Source: Roseibium salinum
GTDB taxonomy: Bacteria; Pseudomonadota; Alphaproteobacteria; Rhizobiales; Stappiaceae
Direction: 5' to 3'
NCBI RefSeq assembly: GCF_026240905.1
Contig: NZ_JAPEVI010000003.1
Span: 372,001 to 436,000 of the forward strand
DNA length: 64,000 bases
Part shown: positions 33,129 through 43,498 of the stretch, in pieces
How positions within the stretch are numbered: position 1 is the first letter of the stretch
Layout: the number at the start of each line of letters is the position of its first letter
The notes under the pieces: generated by a model
Seen by the model: only the letters and a program-made list of their open reading frames with translations
Database searches by the model: none
Told to the model about the DNA's origin: nothing
Position numbers and translations under genes: made by a program

Positions 33129-36100
33129 CTAGTCGAGACGGCCACTGGCGTGGGCCAGCATCGTATAGACCTTGCCGGTATCCGATGTGAGATAGGTCTG
33201 GCTCAGCATGTTGTCGCGGTCGTTGCGCGACACCTGGGCGAGAAGCTGCTCAAAATCGGTGACATAGCGTTCCACGGCCGTCCGGAACTCGGGGTCGCGG
33301 GAATACTTCTGACGGATTTCGTCGAAGGTCTGCTGCCCCTGCAACGTGTAGAGACGGCGCGTAAAGACGTGCCGCTCACCCTTGCGGTACCGGTTCCACA
33401 GGTCGATGAACGTCTCGTGGTCGATCGCACGGGCGATGTCGACGGACAGCGAGTTGAGGCTTTCGACGGTCTGCAGCGGCGTACGGCTCATGTCCGTGTC
33501 CGAGCTGGCATCTTCATCGCGCGATGCACGGCGAAGAAGATCCGCGACCCATCCCTTGCCGCCGGGCGCGGCCGTGTCGGCCTGCGGCTGGCGGCGGGGC
33601 TCTGCCGGGCGGCCTTGCGCCTGACGCGGTTCGCTGACCGGTGCGGCCTGCTGACTGCGCGGTTCCGCCGGGGCGAAACTTGCCGCCGGTGCCGGTGCCG
33701 GTGCTTGTGCCACTGCCGGCTGCGGGGCAGGGGCCATTCCGGCCGATGCCACCTGTGCCTGCGGACGGGAGATGTCGAGGGCGTTGGACTGCTTGGCGAC
33801 GATCTCCGAGAGCTCGGTCAGTGCGCGGATCTGCTCATTGACCACCTTGCGCAGCGCAGCGGAAGATTCTTCCGCTTCCTCCGGCAGGTTGAGAACGCCC
33901 TGTTTCAGCTCGTTCCGGGTTGCTTCCAGCTCGCGGTGGACGTCGCGGGCAACGTCGCGCATGCGGGTTGCCGCGTCGTTGAAGCGGTCGGAGGCATCGC
34001 TGACCGTACGGGCCATTTCGGCGACGATGTCGTCCTGGGCCGCGCGGATCGCATCGCGTGCCTTCTGTCCTTCCATGCCTGCGGTAAGGCGCATGGACTC
34101 GAACTGTTCCGACACCTTCTTGGTGGCTGCCTCCGCCGCCGCGCTCAGCATGTTTGCTGCATCGCGGGCCTTGTCGTCGGCTGTTTCCAGCGTCTCGGAC
34201 AGGGTCTGGGTGAAGGAGCGCATGAGCGTGTCGACGGCTTCGGTCTTGGCCAGAAGCGTATCGGCCACTTCCTCGATCGCCGTGCGGCGTTCGGAAACGC
34301 GGCTTTCCACGGACCGGTTGGTTTCTTCCAGATGGCGGGCCGCCTTGGTGAGCTCCTCGGACTGGTCGCCGAAGCGGCCGGTCAGGTTCTGGATATCCGC
34401 CAGGGTGGTTTCCGTCACATCGCGCAGATTGCCGACCTGTTCGGTGATCAGCGACGTTGTGGAGTTGGTCTCCGTCACGGCGCGGTCGACCGCGGAGCGG
34501 AACTCGCCGGCGCGGCGGGCAAGGTTGCCTTCCACTTCGGTGAGGTTCTCGCCGGCGGTTGCGACAATGCTCTGCAAGTTGGTGTTGGAGGTCTCGATCT
34601 TGTTGAGGATCTCGGTGACATCCGATTCCAGGCGCTGCCTGGTGTCGGTGAGCAGGCTGCTTGCCTGTTCGCTGCGCTCGTTGATGCTGGCGACGATCCG
34701 ATCGCCGGCTTCCACCAGCGAGCGGGTGGCATCGAGGCCGGTATGCGCGAAGGTATCGGTGACATCGCGGCCCTTGACCGTGATGGCTTCCAGGATTGCG
34801 CCATGCACCTCCGAGAGACGCCCGGTGAGGTCGTTCGCACGCAATTCGATGGCACTGATGAGCTCGTTGCCGTCCGTGCCGACGATCTTGGCAAGTTCGC
34901 CGGAGCGGGCGCCGAACGCCTCGTTGAGGGAATTTGCCTTTTCAAGCAGCTCGTTGGCGACTTCGTTGCCGCGGCTGACCAGCAGTTCGGAGGCTTCGGA
35001 GACGGCGCTGTTGACGCGGGCCCGGACCATGCCGGCCTCGCTCGACATCTGGCCGCGCATTTCTTCCAGCGTCTTTGCAAGCGTCAGGCGTGCCTGTTCG
35101 CTTTCGGCGGAAAGGTTGCCGGAAATCTCTGCGATCAGGCCGGAGAGTTCGCCGCGGACCTTGTCGCTCTCGCCGGTCAGGGACCCGGAGAACTCCGCCA
35201 GCGTGCCGGCATAGAGCGTACGGGCCTTTTCGCTTTCCGCCGCCATGGCGCGGGCAGCTTCGCCGACGGCGGCAAGAACCAGCTCGCGGATCCGGCTGCT
35301 TTCGCCGGAAAGGGAGGTGGTTGCCTGCTGCATGGCAGAGGTAACGGCATCGGCCGCCTTCTGGCTTTCGCCGACCAGCACGCCGCGGGCCTCGCCCACG
35401 GAACCGAGGACGATCTGGCGCATGCGGTCGCCTTCGCCGGTGAGTTTCTCGGTTGCCTGGCTGAGGGCGCCGTCAACGATCTCGACGGTCTTGGTCCGCT
35501 CGTCGGAGAGCGTCTGAACCGCCGCTGTAACGGCTTCCTGAATCACGTCGCGCAGCTGAGTGCTTTCGGTGGACAGCGTTGCCCCGGCTTCGGAGATGAC
35601 GGCGGTGAGAATGTCACGCGCCCGCTCGCTCTCGCCGGTGAGGGTGCCGGTGATGCTTTCCAGGCGCTCGTTGAGCAGCGTCTCCAGCTGGCTTGCGCGG
35701 GTGTCGAGGGTTTCGGCAACCTCGAACACCTTGGCACCCAGGGACACGTTGATTTCGGCGATGCGCTCGGACAACGACTCCGTGAGCTGTTCGCTCTGCT
35801 TGCCCAGCACGTTGCCGGCTTCCGTCAGGCGGGTGTCGAGGGCCGATGTCATTTCGTCCTGGCCGGAGACGAAGGCCTCGGCGATTTCCCTGGTCCGGGA
35901 AATCAGGGTCTCGGAGATCTGGCGCGCGCGCGCGTCGAGGGTCTCGTCGATGCGCTCCGTGCCGCTGGTCATGGAAGCCGACAGAAGCTCCGCCTTCTCG
36001 GCCATGGAGCCTGCGGCTTCATCGACGCGCGTGGACAGGGACTGGCCGATCTCTTCCGCACGTTCCGCCAGCGTATTGCCGGCCGATTCGATGCGCTGAC

Positions 36101-38855
36101 CGAGCTGCAGTGTGATGGCGTCGGAACGGTCCGCCAGAACATCGGTGATGCTGCGGGTTTTTTCTTCCAGGGCGTCGCTGATGCCCGCCGTGCGCTGATC
36201 GATGGCGTCGGACAGGATCTGCGTGCGGGTCTCCAGAGTTGCCTCGAAGGCGGCCGTGCGCTGGTCCAGCGAGAGGTCGAGCGTGTTGATGTGGCTGCCG
36301 AGCGAGGCATCCATGGTGGAAATCCGCTCGCCGAGGGATGTGTCCATCGTCAGGGCGCGATGCTCCAGCGAAGCATCCATCGTGGAGATGCGGTCGACGA
36401 GGGACGTGTCCATCGAGGAGAACCGCTGTTCCAGCGAATTGTCCATGGTGGAGATGCGATCGCTCAGCGTGGCATCCATGGAGGAGACGCGCTGCTCGAG
36501 AGACGCATCCATCGTGCTGATGCGGTCGCTCAGTGTGGCATCCATGGAGGAGAAACGCTGCTCGAGGGACGAATCCATGGTGCTGATGCGCTCGCTGAGC
36601 GTCGTATCGATGGCCGAATACCGCTGATCCAGGGACGCGTCCATGGAGGCGATCCGGTCGCCGAGCGAGGCGTCCATCGCGTCGATGCGGGTGGCAAAGG
36701 TGGTGTCGAGGGTCGACAGGCGGGAGTCGAGCGCTTCGGACAGGAGAAGGGTCTTGGTGTCGAAAGCGTCGATCAGCTGGCCGCCGCGGTCCGTGACGAT
36801 CGTCTCCAGCTCCGACAGGCGCGTGGAGAGGCCTTCCTGCAAAGCCTGGCCGCGGGTTTCCAGCGTTTCCGCGATCTTGCCGCTGATCTGGTTGATCTCG
36901 CCGGCGACCCGGTCGCCGCGGCTGCCGATGAGTTCGGCAAGCTGGGTACCGGTTTCGGCAAGTGTCTGGGTGAGTGCGCCGGTCTGTTCGCCGAGATTGG
37001 CCGCAAACTGGCCGGAAACGCCTTCCAGCGTTTCCCGGAAGTCGATGGTCTGCTGCTCCAGGATCGACGCCATCTCGTTGCTGCGGGCGGCCAGACGCTC
37101 GTCCAGCTCGCTGCCGTTGATGGAGATGGCGGTGTAGATGCGCTCGGAAATGTGATCGAGCTTTTCGGCAAGCTCGCCGCCGCGAACGGAGATGGTCTGC
37201 GTGAGCGAACCGGCGGTTTCGTCCAGCTTGGACGCGATCTCGCCGCCGCGCAGGGAGAGATCCACCACGATGCTTTCGCCGGTGCCGCGCAGGATTTCGG
37301 CGACTTCCGTGGAGCGGCTGGACAGCGTGTCGACGATTTCCGCTCCGCGCATGGAGATGGTGTCGGTAACCATCTGGCCCTTTTCGGAAATGCTCTCGAC
37401 CACCCGGTTCCCGGTTTCGGCCAGGGACTCGTCCAAAGAGGTCACGCGGCTGTCGACCGTGGAAACCAGATCCTCGGTGCGGGACGTGATGGTGTCGATC
37501 AGGCGTCCGGAAGTCAGGGACAGGTTGGCGTTAATCTCCTCACCGCGCTGGGTGATGATGTCGCCGACCGAAGCGCCCGTGGATTCCAGCGTGGAGCGGA
37601 ATTCGTCGGCCTTGTTGCTCAGGGTTTCGATGACGGAGGTGCTGGAGGCCGTCAGCGTTGCGTCGATTTCGCCGCTGCGGGCGGTCAGGGTCTCGACGAA
37701 GGTGTTGGCCGTCTCGGCAAACCGCTCGTTCACCTCGTTGCCGCGCACCGTAAGCGTCTCCCACATGGTGGAGCCGGTTTCGGCGAGGTTGTCGACAAGT
37801 TCGCTGCCGGTGGTCGACAGGCGCGAAACATAGTCTTCCGCCCGCACCGTCAGGGATTCCACCAGTTCGCTGCCGGAGGCATTGAGGGTGGCACCCAGGG
37901 ATTCAATGCGCGAATCCACGGTGGAAGTCAGTTCCTCCACGCGGCTGTTGACCGCATCGATCATCCGCTGGGTCGCCTGATCGACGGTGGTGCCCAGTTC
38001 ACCAGACGTGTCGGAAAGCTGTGAAGCGAAGCTTTCGTGTGCGCCGGCGATGGTCTCGCGCACCCTTTCGGCATTCATGACGATGGACTCACGCTGGCTG
38101 ACCAGTTCGTCGATCAGGCCGCGGATCTTCAGCTCGTTATCGTTATAAGAGCGTTCCAGCGACGACACTTCGTTGTGAACCAGGACTTCCAGTTCGCTGG
38201 CGCGGGCGATCGCGCGCTCGATACCGTCGCCCATGGCCGCAACTTCGCGGCGGATGGCCTGTCCCACGCTCAGAATGGATTCCTTGGCCATGTCTTCCGG
38301 TTCGGCCAGCCGCAGGGCGACTTCCGTCATGCCGCGGGCGACAATGCGCATTTCCTGCGCGCGCCAGATCATCATGGCCATGACGAAGAAGAAGATGATC
38401 GGCACGACGATGCCGACGGCCCCCAGGATCAATTCGGGCGAGTTGACCAGGGACTGCGCATCGCTGAGTGCGTTCACCTGATCGGAAAAGGTGGTCAGGA
38501 AGAGACTGCTTCCAAGGGCCGCCCAGACCGCGCTCAGGGCGAGGGCGCCCCAGAAGGGGGCGGAGGACGGACGGCGCTGCAGGGCATAGATCAGGTTGCC
38601 GATGTTCCGGCGGTCGTCATTGGCTGCGGGCGGGCGTCCGCTGCGCCCCGCACGGCGCCGGGCCTGACGCTGCTCGTCGCGCTGCGACGATCCTGTCGAT
38701 TGAGGCCTGCGAGCCGGTTCGGTTTCCGCAGTCGCACCTGCCTCGGCCGCCGCATCCTTTGCAGTTTCAGGGCCGCCGAAATCAAGCTTCAGGGCCTCTT
38801 CAACCGCCGACAGCGCTGCTTCCGCCGGGTCTTTCGCCTTTGTCGGATTTGCCAT
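33129..38855 (-). CDS. Giant membrane-anchored repeat protein, GPR/RgsE-like growth pole protein
   Basis: 1908 residues. A basic, disordered N-terminus (1-95), two membrane helices (about 101-123 and 142-164), then about 1450 residues of almost uninterrupted helical repeat annotated in relatives as apolipoprotein A1/A4/E-like. Residues about 728-881 hold 14 tandem 11-residue units of the form MDASLEQRVSS. A proline/alanine-rich linker (about 1700-1765) leads to a globular C-terminus of about 130 residues. Size and layout match GPR of Agrobacterium and RgsE of Sinorhizobium, which form a ring at the growing pole. It is monocistronic; a perfect terminator follows. Confidence 0.85.
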   Translation of the reverse strand: MANPTKAKDPAEAALSAVEEALKLDFGGPETAKDAAAEAGATAETEPARRPQSTGSSQRDEQRQARRRAGRSGRPPAANDDRRNIGNLIYALQRRPSSAPFWGALALSAVWAALGSSLFLTTFSDQVNALSDAQSLVNSPELILGAVGIVVPIIFFFVMAMMIWRAQEMRIVARGMTEVALRLAEPEDMAKESILSVGQAIRREVAAMGDGIERAIARASELEVLVHNEVSSLERSYNDNELKIRGLIDELVSQRESIVMNAERVRETIAGAHESFASQLSDTSGELGTTVDQATQRMIDAVNSRVEELTSTVDSRIESLGATLNASGSELVESLTVRAEDYVSRLSTTGSELVDNLAETGSTMWETLTVRGNEVNERFAETANTFVETLTARSGEIDATLTASSTSVIETLSNKADEFRSTLESTGASVGDIITQRGEEINANLSLTSGRLIDTITSRTEDLVSTVDSRVTSLDESLAETGNRVVESISEKGQMVTDTISMRGAEIVDTLSSRSTEVAEILRGTGESIVVDLSLRGGEIASKLDETAGSLTQTISVRGGELAEKLDHISERIYTAISINGSELDERLAARSNEMASILEQQTIDFRETLEGVSGQFAANLGEQTGALTQTLAETGTQLAELIGSRGDRVAGEINQISGKIAETLETRGQALQEGLSTRLSELETIVTDRGGQLIDAFDTKTLLLSEALDSRLSTLDTTFATRIDAMDASLGDRIASMDASLDQRYSAIDTTLSERISTMDSSLEQRFSSMDATLSDRISTMDASLEQRVSSMDATLSDRISTMDNSLEQRFSSMDTSLVDRISTMDASLEHRALTMDTSLGERISTMDASLGSHINTLDLSLDQRTAAFEATLETRTQILSDAIDQRTAGISDALEEKTRSITDVLADRSDAITLQLGQRIESAGNTLAERAEEIGQSLSTRVDEAAGSMAEKAELLSASMTSGTERIDETLDARARQISETLISRTREIAEAFVSGQDEMTSALDTRLTEAGNVLGKQSEQLTESLSERIAEINVSLGAKVFEVAETLDTRASQLETLLNERLESITGTLTGESERARDILTAVISEAGATLSTESTQLRDVIQEAVTAAVQTLSDERTKTVEIVDGALSQATEKLTGEGDRMRQIVLGSVGEARGVLVGESQKAADAVTSAMQQATTSLSGESSRIRELVLAAVGEAARAMAAESEKARTLYAGTLAEFSGSLTGESDKVRGELSGLIAEISGNLSAESEQARLTLAKTLEEMRGQMSSEAGMVRARVNSAVSEASELLVSRGNEVANELLEKANSLNEAFGARSGELAKIVGTDGNELISAIELRANDLTGRLSEVHGAILEAITVKGRDVTDTFAHTGLDATRSLVEAGDRIVASINERSEQASSLLTDTRQRLESDVTEILNKIETSNTNLQSIVATAGENLTEVEGNLARRAGEFRSAVDRAVTETNSTTSLITEQVGNLRDVTETTLADIQNLTGRFGDQSEELTKAARHLEETNRSVESRVSERRTAIEEVADTLLAKTEAVDTLMRSFTQTLSETLETADDKARDAANMLSAAAEAATKKVSEQFESMRLTAGMEGQKARDAIRAAQDDIVAEMARTVSDASDRFNDAATRMRDVARDVHRELEATRNELKQGVLNLPEEAEESSAALRKVVNEQIRALTELSEIVAKQSNALDISRPQAQVASAGMAPAPQPAVAQAPAPAPAASFAPAEPRSQQAAPVSEPRQAQGRPAEPRRQPQADTAAPGGKGWVADLLRRASRDEDASSDTDMSRTPLQTVESLNSLSVDIARAIDHETFIDLWNRYRKGERHVFTRRLYTLQGQQTFDEIRQKYSRDPEFRTAVERYVTDFEQLLAQVSRNDRDNMLSQTYLTSDTGKVYTMLAHASGRLD

Positions 38856-39135
38856 TTAGAGTCGCCTCACGTCCGTACTCACTACACACCGGTAACTCGA
38901 CCGAGCTGCTGGCGCAGCTTCTTGAAGTTTCCACCCGATGCGCCACTGGTTGCAGTCGCGGTTCGCCTGAACGGCGCTGCAAATGTCTGTCTTGAGGAGG
39001 GCCGCCGCTGACCGACCGCGAACTTTCCGTTCGACGGTTCACTCCCCACCTTGCCGCATCAGTAACTGTAATGGCACAATCTCTCCCAACCGACAAGAAA
39101 CAGCAATAGCCTGAGTCACTTAGGGGGCGGTTTGA

Positions 39136-39449
39136 ATGGCTGAATCAAAGCCTGCTGACGCAAAGGAAGATGGCCGCGAAACCGTGGAAGCGGTTGCGCT
39201 CAAGGCGGGAAGTTTAACGGCTCCGCAAAAGCGCTGGTTGCGGAAAGGGCTCGACCAGCCGGGGGGAAATTGCCTCTTTTCGACGACAACGGCCGTGAAA
39301 TTCCGACCCGCACGATCCGGGCCTGCATCGATGCAGGCTGGGCAGAGCCTTGGTTTTCCAACCCAATCAAGCCCGACTGGCTGGTCTGCAAGCTGACGCC
39401 TGCAGCGATCGACGCGCTGTCGGCAAGTGAAATCCGCAAAAAAAGTTAA
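39136..39449 (+). pseudogene. Small conserved hypothetical gene, frameshifted
   Basis: The first half (MAESKPADAKEDGRETVEAV... up to RWLRKGLDQPGG) and the second half (KLPLFDDNGREIPTRTIRAC ... WFSNPIKPDWLVCKLTPAA) are in different frames but together form a coherent protein of about 104 residues of a type common in Rhizobiales. The switch falls in a run of six G (39261-39266); seven would restore it. AGGGGG is 8 bases before the ATG. Function unknown; the domain looks soluble and tryptophan-rich. Confidence 0.65.
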
Positions 39450-39533
39450 CGGCGAATCAGGTCGTTAAAATTTTAACAATTTGGAAAATGGCGGATTTGC
39501 AAGGAATTTTTTAAGACTGTTTGGCAACCTGAA

Positions 39534-39547
39534 TTAACGCGCGTTAA
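39534..39547. promoter_or_regulatory. 14-bp palindrome in AT-rich promoter region of hpt gene
   Basis: TTAACGCGCGTTAA is a perfect palindrome in a 110-base AT-rich stretch. It has two TTAA half-sites 6 bases apart; the CtrA consensus needs 7, so this is a near miss. It may be an operator of the Hpt gene at 39702. Confidence 0.3.
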
Positions 39548-39701
39548 CCAAAAAAACAATTTTTTGGGGACATTGGCCTCAATGCCCGGTCTGGCGCGCC
39601 GGTTTAACCCGGTGTTTGGGTGTTTCGGCACAGACTTACTCAATCATAGCTTGCGGCAGGGTGCCGTCAGGCATGTATTGCGTAGAGTTTGGAGCACCCG
39701 C

Positions 39702-40064
39702 ATGGCCCCTTCATCCATGGCCCGCGTTGCCGGTCGCGGCGGACCCGAAGCACCGATCAATCTGGTGCAACTGGCTACGAACACCCTTGGAAACCGGGAT
39801 CTCGAGGTCCAGGTCCTGCATCTTTTCAAATCGCAGTCCTCGACCACTCTGGAACGGCTGGCGTGCGAGAACGACGCCGGCGTGCGTCTCGATCTGGTCC
39901 ATACGCTCAAGGGCTCCGCCCGGGCGATCGGCGCTGAACGGGTCGCCATGGTGTGCGAAAACCTGGAAGTCAGAATGCAATCCACGTCGGATACGGCCAC
40001 CGAAGGGCTGATTGCCGCGGTCGATGAGGCAAACCGGTACATCCGGGACTTGCTGGAAGGCTAA
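39702..40064 (+). CDS. Hpt domain (histidine phosphotransfer) protein
   Basis: 120-residue four-helix bundle with the phosphorylatable histidine in LVHTLKGSARAIGA (about residue 67). There is no kinase or receiver domain, so it acts as a relay between a hybrid kinase and a response regulator. ATG 39702 has GGAG 7 bases upstream; a longer frame from 39564 adds unlike sequence. Partner proteins are not adjacent. In alphaproteobacteria such Hpt proteins can feed the CtrA pathway, but that would be speculation here. Confidence 0.85.
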   Translation: MAPSSMARVAGRGGPEAPINLVQLATNTLGNRDLEVQVLHLFKSQSSTTLERLACENDAGVRLDLVHTLKGSARAIGAERVAMVCENLEVRMQSTSDTATEGLIAAVDEANRYIRDLLEG

Positions 40065-40134
40065 AAGGTTCACAGGCTACGAACGCGCTCGCGAATTGAT
40101 CGGGTAGCAATTTCGGGGCAGATTGCCGCGTTGA

Positions 40135-40536
<402 letters not shown>

Positions 40537-40567
40537 GAAGTCTCCAGAAGCAGCTGATTTGGTGGTG

Positions 40568-40593
40568 ACCCGCCGGGGCACTCCGGCGGGTTT
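40568..40593 (+). terminator. Terminator after ferredoxin gene
   Basis: ACCCGCCGG-GGCACT-CCGGCGGGT followed by TT: a perfect 9-bp stem, 31 bases past the ferredoxin stop. Confidence 0.7.
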
Positions 40594-40621
40594 CGTGTTT
40601 GCCGGCACTCGTCCAGAATGA

Positions 40622-40645
40622 CGAAGGGCGGATAACCGCCCTTCG
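40622..40645. terminator. Hairpin at end of MFS gene
   Basis: CGAAGGGCGG-ATAA-CCGCCCTTCG, a perfect 10-bp stem 35 bases past the minus-strand MFS stop. The U-run is weak, so termination is inferred from position. Confidence 0.5.
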
Positions 40646-40679
40646 ATCAGGATCCACGTCTCAGCGCGCTTGAACCCGC

Positions 40680-41906
40680 TCACTCCGCCGGTTGAACCGC
40701 CGGCTTGCGGAACCAGAAGTCGACTTCCTTGCCTTCTTCCGGATTGCTGGGGATCAGCGTTGCCAGAAGCAAGCTGACCGCCGCCATGCCGGCACCCGCC
40801 AGGAACACCGCGGCCGGGGAAACGAGCCAGATGAGGCCGAACAGGACCGGGATGAAGACCGCCGCGATGTGGTTGATCGTGAAGGCGACGCCCGCGGTCG
40901 GGGCGATGTCGGCCGGGTCGGCGATCTTCTGGAAATAGGTCTTCATGGCGATCGCGATGGCGAAGAAGGCGTGATCGATCACGTAGAGGCTGGCTGCCAG
41001 GGTCGCGTTGGTGACGAAGGCATAGCTGACGAAAACCAGGATCAGGCCGACATATTCCAGGATCAGCGCCTTGCGCTCGCCGAAGCGGACGATCAGCCTG
41101 CCGATCTTGGGGGCGAGCACCATGTTGAATGCACCGTTCAGCAGAAACAGCCCGGCGACCTCATGAACGTCATAGCCGAAACGCTCGACCATCAGGAAGC
41201 CGGCAAAGACCGTGAAGATCTGCCGGCGGGCACCGCCCATGAAGGTGAGGGCGTAATAGAGCCAGTAGCGCCTTCTCAGGATCAGCTTCTTGTGCTGCGG
41301 GACACCTTCGCGGAAATGCGGGTAGGCCATGATCAGGAAGGCGAGCACGACCAGCGACAGGCCGCCCGCAATCGCGAACACGACCGTGAAGGACAGGTCG
41401 AACATCTTCCAGGCGACGAAGATGACGCCATAGGCGATCAACTGCGCAAAGGCGCCGACCGAGATGATCTTGCCGAGGCTCGCCGCCGCCGTCGCCTTGG
41501 GCAGCCATTGCAGGGACAGCGACTGGGCCATCGTCTCGTAATAGTGAAACCCGATCGACATGATCAGGGTGGTCACATAAAAGCCGATGGCGGTGGGGAA
41601 ATAGCCGGTGACGGCAACGCCGATCCCGAGCAGCAGCAGCGAGACATAGGCGAGCGTCTGCTCGCGCATCATGAGAAGCAGATAGATGGCCAGGAAACTC
41701 AGAAAGCCCGGGATCTCGCGGATCGATTGCTGAATGCCGATTTCCCGGCCGGTGAAATCCAGCTCCTGAACCGCGAAGTTGTTCATCAGGTTCCACCAGG
41801 CCGCAAAGGACAGCTGCATGGCCCCGGCCATGATCATCAGGAGAACCGCGGGCGAGCGCCAGCCGGTCGCTTCGTTCGGGTGGGCAGTCTGGGTGAAGTA
41901 TGTCAT
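40680..41906 (-). CDS. MFS transporter
   Basis: 408 residues with 12 hydrophobic segments. The first (AVLLMIMAGAMQLSFAAWWN) has FNNxxVQEL-type MFS_1 features, and the central loop is HFREGVPQHKKLILRRRYW. It diverges from an AraC regulator gene at 42109 across a 202-base gap, a usual arrangement for a regulator and the exporter it controls. Substrate unknown. Confidence 0.85.
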   Translation of the reverse strand: MTYFTQTAHPNEATGWRSPAVLLMIMAGAMQLSFAAWWNLMNNFAVQELDFTGREIGIQQSIREIPGFLSFLAIYLLLMMREQTLAYVSLLLLGIGVAVTGYFPTAIGFYVTTLIMSIGFHYYETMAQSLSLQWLPKATAAASLGKIISVGAFAQLIAYGVIFVAWKMFDLSFTVVFAIAGGLSLVVLAFLIMAYPHFREGVPQHKKLILRRRYWLYYALTFMGGARRQIFTVFAGFLMVERFGYDVHEVAGLFLLNGAFNMVLAPKIGRLIVRFGERKALILEYVGLILVFVSYAFVTNATLAASLYVIDHAFFAIAIAMKTYFQKIADPADIAPTAGVAFTINHIAAVFIPVLFGLIWLVSPAAVFLAGAGMAAVSLLLATLIPSNPEEGKEVDFWFRKPAVQPAE

Positions 41907-41958
41907 TCCGTAGCCGTAAATAGATAAGGATCCGCCAGCGCTGAGCCCAGCTTCTATA

Positions 41959-41968
41959 CCTGATCAGG
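41959..41968. promoter_or_regulatory. Palindrome in divergent MFS/AraC promoter region
   Basis: CCTGATCAGG is a perfect 10-bp palindrome about 52 bases upstream of the MFS start codon. It is a candidate operator for the divergent regulator; AraC proteins more often bind direct repeats, so this is weak. Confidence 0.3.
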
Positions 41969-42108
41969 CGTTGCGTGTTAGCGCTGTTTTGTCATGAGAT
42001 GTTTTCCACTCGCCAAAATTCTGACTATATGGTCCGGAGGGTTCGGCCGCGCCTCCTGACCGGGAGGCAAGGGCCGAAGTTCGCTCCGCGGGAGAAGGGA
42101 TCAGGTCG

Positions 42109-42897
42109 ATGGGAATTCATCCGGAACTTGCCGAGTTTCCAAAACAGGCGATAGCCGCGCCGATCATTGGTTATGCACGCACGCAGCCCCGGGGATTGAA
42201 CAATGACTGGCATGCCCATGATGCCGCCCAGCTTTTCCATGTGGTGAAAGGCTCGATCGCCATCGATACGGAGCACGGCACCTATTTCGTGCCGCCCGAA
42301 CGGGCCGTCTGGCTGCCGCCGCGGGTCGGCCATCAGACGCGCTATCTGACGGACACGGAGATCCGCTACATCTACGTGCAGTTTCCCCACGCCCAGGACC
42401 TGCCGCAGACGCCTCAGGTGATGCAGGTGACCACACTGCTGCGTGCGCTGATCCTGGAATTCATGTCCTATCCGCGTGCCGAAACCGAGAACGGACCGGC
42501 CGCCCGGATTGCCGCCGTCATCCTGGACCAGCTGAAACTGCTGCCGGCCGCGCCTTTGCAACTTCCGATGCCCCAGGATGCGCGGCTGCGGGACCTGTGC
42601 GAGGCCGTGGTGCGCTGCCCGGCGCATGTTCCCTCGCTCACCGAAGCCGCGGAACGCTGCGCCACGTCCGTGCGTTCCTTTGAAAGGCGGGTCAAGGTGG
42701 AAACCGGCCTCAGCTACCGTACCTGGTGCAGGCAGGTGAAGCTGTTCCGGGCGCTGGAACTGCTGGCCTCCGGGCGCAGCGTATCCGATGTCTCCCACAA
42801 ACTCGGCTACGAGGGGCCGAGCGCCTTCGTCGCGACGTTCAGGAAGTCTTTCGGTGTCACGCCCGGACGGTATTTCGGCGGTACGGATCCGGATTGA
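42109..42897 (+). CDS. AraC family transcriptional regulator with N-terminal cupin
   Basis: 262 residues. The N-terminal cupin (about 20-100) contains the metal-like WHAHDAAQLFHVVKG and PPERAVWLPPRVGHQT motifs; the C-terminal part has two helix-turn-helix units (TEAAERCATSVRSFERRV and VSDVSHKLGYEGPSAFVATF, followed by the AraC signature FGVTPGRYF). It likely senses a small ligand and controls the divergent MFS gene (inference from arrangement). Confidence 0.9.
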   Translation: MGIHPELAEFPKQAIAAPIIGYARTQPRGLNNDWHAHDAAQLFHVVKGSIAIDTEHGTYFVPPERAVWLPPRVGHQTRYLTDTEIRYIYVQFPHAQDLPQTPQVMQVTTLLRALILEFMSYPRAETENGPAARIAAVILDQLKLLPAAPLQLPMPQDARLRDLCEAVVRCPAHVPSLTEAAERCATSVRSFERRVKVETGLSYRTWCRQVKLFRALELLASGRSVSDVSHKLGYEGPSAFVATFRKSFGVTPGRYFGGTDPD

Positions 42898-42986
42898 TCT
42901 GCCTCATGGCGGTTGTGTCCGTCCGGGCCAAGAGTGGTAAAATCGACCATGGCCGGCACAGCCGCCGCCACTTGAGGAGATGATCC

Positions 42987-43415
42987 ATGTTCAAGAAAAT
43001 CCTCGTTCCCGTTGATCCGGCAGAGTCGGCCTTCGCCGAAGACGCCCTTGCCAAGGCATCGCAACTGGCGCGCGACTACGGCGCCAAAATCCACCTGCTG
43101 GCGGTTTGTCCGGAGGTGCAGAGCTTCGTGGCCAGCCAGCTCCCCGAAGGCTGGCAAAAGCGTGAGGTCGAGCAGACCACCGCCATGCTCGACAAGATCA
43201 GTGCAGGGCTGGATGTTCCCGCCGGGACAGTGGATACCAGCATCCGCAGAGGCGCCGTCCATCACGAGGTGATTGACGAAGCGGAAAAAGCGGCGTGCGA
43301 TCTGGTCCTGATGACATCGCACAAGCCCGGCTTTTCCACCTACTTCATGGGCTCCAACGCGGCCCACATCGTCCGCCACGCGCCGTGTTCGGTGATGGTG
43401 CTGCGCGGCAGCTGA
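42987..43415 (+). CDS. Universal stress protein UspA family
   Basis: 142 residues with the UspA start FKKILVPVDPAESA and the ATP-binding C-terminal motif GSNAAHIVRHAPCSVMV (G-x2-G-x9-G-S/T region is modified to GSN). Cytoplasmic homodimer induced in stress or stationary phase in related bacteria. GAGGAG is about 8 bases upstream of the ATG. Confidence 0.9.
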   Translation: MFKKILVPVDPAESAFAEDALAKASQLARDYGAKIHLLAVCPEVQSFVASQLPEGWQKREVEQTTAMLDKISAGLDVPAGTVDTSIRRGAVHHEVIDEAEKAACDLVLMTSHKPGFSTYFMGSNAAHIVRHAPCSVMVLRGS

Positions 43416-43498
43416 CCGGTCCGTTCCCGAATCCGCAGGCGGCTCTGACCCAAGGCCCGGCTGCGGTGCCACTTGTCAAAGGGCAGTGAGCCCGGTCG

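Noticed and set aside
33150..38024. 1624-codon open frame antisense to the giant protein gene
   Set aside because: It arises from the repeat's codon bias; the product is G/R/D-rich with no recognisable fold, while the minus-strand frame has membrane helices, repeats and a terminator.
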